Below are positions 63,880-64,000 of a stretch of DNA of 64,000 bases, one piece after another (positions within the stretch are counted from its first letter, which is position 1; each line of letters begins with the position of its first letter). The DNA comes from Bradyrhizobium sp. 149 (GTDB taxonomy: Bacteria; Pseudomonadota; Alphaproteobacteria; Rhizobiales; Xanthobacteraceae). Location of the stretch: the NCBI RefSeq assembly GCF_023073915.1, contig NZ_JADPKK010000023.1, positions 434,001 to 498,000 on the forward strand, given 5' to 3'. Below the pieces are notes generated by a model. The model did not search any database. It was not told the origin of the DNA and worked only from the letters and a program-made list of their open reading frames with translations. The translations under genes and the position numbers were made by a program.

Positions 63880-64000
63880 TGAGACCCCGAAACTACGCTT
63901 TAGGGTGATTCGCTCCCTGCCGTACCGTTCAGGGTCCGGCTCAAACGCCTCCGCGCGAGGCAGATCCCTTGGGCAATGATGGAGAGCCAGACTTCCGCAT
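63880..64000. other. right edge, no gene seen
   Basis: The last 121 bases after the lipase-like gene show no open frame of interest and no hairpin with a T-tract. Confidence 0.5.

Overview
This window is high-GC, gene-dense alphaproteobacterial DNA, and the gene families point to Bradyrhizobium or a close relative. They include DUF3551, DUF992, DUF6894 and HdeD-like small proteins, an arginine/tryptophan-rich Tat-signal peptide of a kind I associate with Bradyrhizobium, an FGGY/SDR ribitol module, and many sugar ABC importers. I see no rRNA, tRNA or CRISPR array. The assignment is by family recognition only.

Layout. (1) 1-6.0 kb is accessory and eroded: small secreted proteins, a 226-aa Ser/Thr-rich protein that may be exported, and remnants of a sugar-ABC ATPase, an SMC-like zinc-hook ATPase and an IS256-type transposase. 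(2) 6.0-31.1 kb looks like a stress/acid-response region. It holds a PAS histidine kinase with two paralogous NarL-type regulators, an arcD-arcA arginine deiminase pair, a second ArcD paralogue, Bax-inhibitor-1, DUF1269, AI-2E, DUF992 and amidohydrolase genes. Among these lie many broken genes: two RND efflux pumps with large internal deletions, an Mrp/Mnh cation-antiporter operon, HdeD, a membrane protein with an in-frame TAG, and an Abhydrolase_9-type hydrolase.

(3) 31.7-53.7 kb is the most coherent part and reads as a catabolic island for polyol phosphodiesters. A plus-strand six-gene operon encodes a GpdQ/CpdA-like phosphodiesterase, a complete CUT1 sugar importer, and a fusion of a calcineurin-like phosphodiesterase with an inositol-monophosphatase domain. 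Facing it on the minus strand are an AraC regulator, a CUT2 importer, a ribitol 2-dehydrogenase-like SDR, a pentulose kinase, a ugpB-A-E-Q operon (glycerol-3-phosphate/glycerophosphodiester uptake and cleavage) without its own ATPase but with a decayed PhoD phosphatase at its end, a SorC-type regulator, a polyol dehydrogenase and a Nudix hydrolase. Paired ACATATGT-like palindromes with centres 20-21 bp apart lie before ugpB and before the polyol dehydrogenase and are likely SorC operators. The model is: import of glycerophospho-polyol or similar diesters, cleavage to monoester and polyol, dephosphorylation, oxidation, and phosphorylation into the pentose phosphate pathway.

(4) 53.8-64 kb holds a decayed duplicate of the 25.5-kb small-protein pair, an alpha/beta hydrolase with Ala at the nucleophile position, an MFS transporter and GntR regulator divergent from a five-gene catabolic operon (GST, CoA transferase, carboxymuconolactone decarboxylase-like, amidohydrolase, enoyl-CoA hydratase), and a secreted lipase-like hydrolase. 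Frameshift calls assume the bases are correct; several rest on one base.
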